From the NCBI GenBank assembly GCA_016215705.1, contig JACRIR010000200.1:1-8569 (forward strand): 8,569 bases of DNA. Direction: 5' to 3'. Positions 6,713-8,569 of this stretch are shown here, one piece after another; position 1 is the first letter of the stretch, and each line of letters begins with the position of its first letter. The DNA is from Candidatus Poribacteria bacterium (lineage in GTDB: Bacteria > Abyssobacteria > SURF-5). The position numbers were made by a program, and so were the translations under genes. The notes under the pieces were generated by a model, which saw only the letters and a program-made list of their open reading frames with translations, was not told the origin of the DNA and made no database searches.

Positions 6713-6832
6713 ATGGATTCCCGCCCCCGATCAAGTCGAGGGCAGGCTTTTCGCGGGAATGACATTTGGGGTATGGATTGCGGCGGCCAATCTGGTCGAG
6801 GGTAGGCTCTTGGAGGCGATGACGTTTGGGGT
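6713..6832. repeat. Two tandem 60-bp repeat copies downstream of selD
   Basis: Copies at 6713-6772 and 6773-6832 both begin ATGGATT and end GACRTTTGGGGT, and match at 46 of 60 positions by my count. In copy 1 ATTCCCGC (6717-6724) and GCGGGAAT (6753-6760) form a perfect eight-bp stem around a loop that itself can fold. In copy 2 the stem bases have diverged while the central GTCGAGGG(C/T)AGGCT is kept. The unit resembles the ATTCCCGC...GCGGGAATGAC class of intergenic repeats found in many bacteria (recognised from memory). It ends five bp before the selD stop codon and, with the hairpin at 6640, accounts for most of the 223-bp convergent spacer. Confidence 0.7.
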
Positions 6833-6837
6833 TGGAA

Positions 6838-7884
6838 TCACGGTTCAACGAAGATGCAGCAGGGAGGGCCGTCGATGATTTCGCCAATGATGGCGGCTGC
6901 TTCGACGCCTGCCTGTTTGAGGGTGGAGAGCATCTGGTCGGCCTTTTCGTGAGAGACGGCAATGAGCAGGCCGCCGGAGGTTTGCGCGTCGCACAATGCC
7001 AGGCGCATCGGTTCCCCCACGTCGTTATGCCATTTTGCAAAGCCGTCGGCGTACGCTTTGTTGGCTCGGCTGCCGCCCGGCACGCAGTCTTCTTTGATCA
7101 GTCCCCACACTTCCTCTATGATAGGGACGCTCGAGGCGCGCACTCGAGCGGCGACCCGTGAGCCTGCGACCATTTCCTCGAGGTGGCCCATGAGCCCGAA
7201 GCCGGTGACATCGGTGCATGCATGTGCGCCCACTTCGACCATCACATGGGATGCCCGCCTGTTCAGTGTCGCCATAAGGTGAATCACTTTTTCCGCGGTT
7301 TCCCGGGTGACCATCCGCGCTTTAATGCCGGTTGTGATGATGCCGATGCCAAGCGGTTTGGTAAGGATGAGGACATCGCCGGGTCGCGCGGTCGAGTTCC
7401 TGACGACGCGGTCGGGGGCCACGAGACCGGTCACGCACAACCCGTACTTGGGTTCCTCATCGACGACCGTGTGTCCGCCCGCTATGCTTATGCCCGCTTC
7501 AGCAGCCTTGTTCATTCCTCCCTTCAGGATTTCGGCGAGAAGCGAGAGCGGAAACTTCTTCATGGGAAAGCCGACTATGTTGAGGGCGAAAAGGGGGCGC
7601 GCGCCCATCGCATAGATGTCCGAGAGCGAATTGGCAGCCGCGATTTGGCCGAAGTGATAAGGATCGTCCACGATTGGCGTGAAGTAGTCCACCGTTTGCA
7701 CTATGGCGGTATCGTCGCTAAGACGGAATACGGCCGCATCGTCAGAGGTGTCGGCTCCGACGATTATTCGCGGATCAGTTACGGGTGGGAGCAAGCGCAG
7801 AACCTGCGCCAGGTCGCTTTGAGCGGCCTTACACGCTCACCCGCCGCTGCTTGTAAGAGTTGTGAGACGGACGTTGTTTTCCAT
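6838..7884 (-). CDS. selD: Selenide, water dikinase (selenophosphate synthetase), itself a selenoprotein
   Basis: Makes selenophosphate from selenide and ATP, the selenium donor for selenocysteine and for 2-selenouridine in tRNA. The frame runs from an ATG at 7884 (an upstream in-frame stop lies nine codons before it) to 6838 and gives 348 residues, the usual SelD length, if the TGA at 7837-7839 is read as Sec16. The N-terminus then reads LTSSGG-Sec-ACK, matching the catalytic GCGCK/GUGCK motif with the essential Lys at 19. ATP/Mg-binding motifs follow: DDAAVF (48-53), TVDYFTPIVDDP (64-75), AAANSLSDIYAMG (82-94), GGHT plus DEEPKYG (136-148), TDVTGFGLMGH (204-214) and DAQTSGG (269-275). Starting after the TGA, for example at the TTG at 7794, would remove the catalytic loop. 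The ribosome site is weak (GAAAG). The upstream isomerase-like gene is on the same strand, 100 bp away. Confidence 0.95.
7795..7839 (-). promoter_or_regulatory. Selenocysteine TGA codon and bacterial SECIS-like hairpin in selD
   Basis: The recoded TGA occupies 7839-7837. Downstream, GCGCAG (7809-7804) and CTGCGC (7800-7795) form a perfect six-bp stem capped by GUU, 28-42 nt after the TGA. This fits the known bacterial SECIS geometry (small apical loop with a G at its start, about 16-37 nt from the UGA) and resembles the GCAGGUCUGC apex of E. coli fdhF (recalled from memory). A second perfect stem, TGAGCG (7839-7834) with CGCTCA (7825-7820), starts on the TGA itself. A competing ACCTG/CAGGT pairing also exists. 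Confidence 0.7.
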
Positions 7885-7926
7885 GATCAGCTTTCGATGT
7901 TCGTACTGGTTTCAGGACACAATCAT

Positions 7927-7960
7927 GCGAATGAATTCGCACATACAGAATTCCATTCTG
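7927..7960. repeat. Two adjacent small palindromes in the selD leader region
   Basis: GCGAATGAATTCGC (7927-7940) and CAGAATTCCATTCTG (7946-7960) are each inverted repeats with six-bp arms, in the 100-bp gap between the isomerase-like gene and selD. They could be RNA hairpins in a shared transcript or an operator. The first resembles the core of the repeat at 6640 (ATGAAT centre). Confidence 0.35.
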
Positions 7961-7984
7961 GTTCCACAACCATGAGACGGCTTC

Positions 7985-8569
7985 TCAATCCCCCTTTGCC
8001 AACCGGGGGGAAGCGGACTGTGGAAAGTACTGTGACGCGACCGCCATCACTATCCTTGCTATCTCTTCTGCTTTGAGGCTCCAAAGCGCGGGGCTGAGAA
8101 TCTTGAGAGAGATCGGCCCCGAGAAACCTGCGTTCCACACCGCCTCGAGCATCGCGTCGAGACGCGCAACGCCCTCTCCCGGCAGCACACGATCCGTCTC
8201 CGAAAGAATGGCGTGAGCCACGTCCGTGCAATCGCTCATCCGCATGACGGATATGATTGATGGATCGATGGATTTCAATGTTTCCGGCTGCGTCCCCATA
8301 GCGTGAAGGTCAAAGGTGTCAAGCGCGATCCCCAGCCTTCTTCCTCTATGGGCTGCGACGGCCTCACATGCGCCCTCGAGCGAGTTCACCGCGCACCATT
8401 TGAATCCACGGAAAGCGAGCGCAAGTCCGACCCCGGCCGGCTCGGCAATATTCAGTAATTTGCCCAGAGTGGACGCCGTTTCATTTGTTATCAGCATGGA
8501 ATCGGCCCCGCGCGGCCGGACCGATGCGCTTGCCACGAGTGTGGGGCATGATATCGCGGCGGCGACGGA
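7985..8569 (-). CDS. TIM-barrel sugar-phosphate isomerase/epimerase-like protein, N-terminus outside window
   Basis: C-terminal 194 residues of an AP-endonuclease-2/xylose-isomerase-like TIM-barrel protein; the frame is open through the right edge, so the true start is not visible. The GTG at 8536 falls within conserved barrel sequence (CPTLVASASVRPRGAD) and is not the start. Recognisable family segments are LNIAEPAGVGLAL (about 39-51 of the visible part), GFKWCAVNSLEGA (55-67), GIALDTF (80-86), SVMRMSD (107-113), LPGEGVARLDAMLEAV (129-144) and FSGPISLKI (149-157). Relatives use Glu, Asp, His and Glu to bind a divalent metal. By eye only the Asp (84) is kept here: the expected Glu is Ala52, the His after DTF is Asp87, the His before the SD motif is Arg110 and the last Glu is Lys156. 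The protein may be catalytically inactive or act differently. Its neighbour selD offers no obvious pathway link. Confidence 0.82.
   Translation of the reverse strand, partial: SVAAAISCPTLVASASVRPRGADSMLITNETASTLGKLLNIAEPAGVGLALAFRGFKWCAVNSLEGACEAVAAHRGRRLGIALDTFDLHAMGTQPETLKSIDPSIISVMRMSDCTDVAHAILSETDRVLPGEGVARLDAMLEAVWNAGFSGPISLKILSPALWSLKAEEIARIVMAVASQYFPQSASPRLAKGD

Noticed and set aside
6660-7040. Minus-strand open frame of 126 codons over the tandem repeat and the selD end
   Set aside because: It overlaps selD in another frame and translates the 60-bp repeats; a composition artefact.
6838-7794. A 318-residue SelD beginning at the TTG at 7794
   Set aside because: It omits the catalytic G-Sec-x-C-K loop that is encoded upstream in the same frame through the TGA; an ATG at 7884 gives the normal family length.
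7183-8076. Plus-strand open frame of 297 codons opposite selD and its upstream spacer
   Set aside because: It overlaps the conserved selD frame and crosses into the next gene; its composition is shadow-like.

Overview
This window looks like a piece of an uncultured, probably anaerobic bacterial chromosome of moderately high GC. The clues are a selenocysteine-encoding selD, an ADP-forming acyl-CoA synthetase subunit, a QueG-like two-cluster Fe-S protein, a TMTC-like membrane/TPR protein, and many short palindromic and tandem repeats between and inside genes. This mix is familiar from environmental lineages such as Desulfobacterota-like bacteria, Omnitrophota or Hydrogenedentota, but the sequence does not fix the phylum. 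No phage, CRISPR, tRNA or rRNA signal was seen.

Layout. Positions 1-3335 (minus strand) hold a two-gene operon: an ADP-forming acetate-CoA ligase alpha-like subunit, followed with a 4-base ATGA stop/start overlap by an RND/MMPL-type exporter that runs off the left edge. A well-formed sigma70-like promoter (TTGACG, 17-bp spacer, TACAAT) lies upstream at 3395-3423. The divergent intergenic region (about 3336-3696) is full of short-period repeats and also carries a weaker promoter for the rightward genes. Positions 3697-6614 (plus strand) hold the QueG-like Fe-S protein and, 53 bp later, a 684-residue membrane protein with a TMTC-like N-terminal region and six exact 34-residue TPRs. Positions 6615-6837 separate convergent genes and contain a palindromic hairpin and two 60-bp tandem repeat copies. 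Positions 6838-8569 (minus strand) hold selD and, upstream of it, the C-terminal part of a TIM-barrel sugar-phosphate isomerase/epimerase-like protein cut by the right edge.

Two observations stand out. First, selD reads through an in-frame TGA at 7837-7839, exactly at the catalytic Cys/Sec position (G-Sec-x-C-K), with a bacterial SECIS-like hairpin 28-42 nt downstream. The true protein is therefore a 348-residue selenoprotein, not the shorter frame that starts after the TGA. Second, a palindromic repeat with the core GGGCGCA...TGCGCCC occurs three times in the same orientation: in frame inside the RND exporter (flanked by 12-bp direct repeats), in frame inside the TPR membrane protein, and as a hairpin between the convergent genes. 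This suggests a small dispersed element that tolerates insertion into coding sequence.

The genes do not form one obvious pathway. The synthetase/exporter pair is plausibly co-regulated, selD serves selenoprotein or selenouridine synthesis, and the rest appear to be independent housekeeping or accessory functions. I see no convincing novel defence or biosynthetic system.
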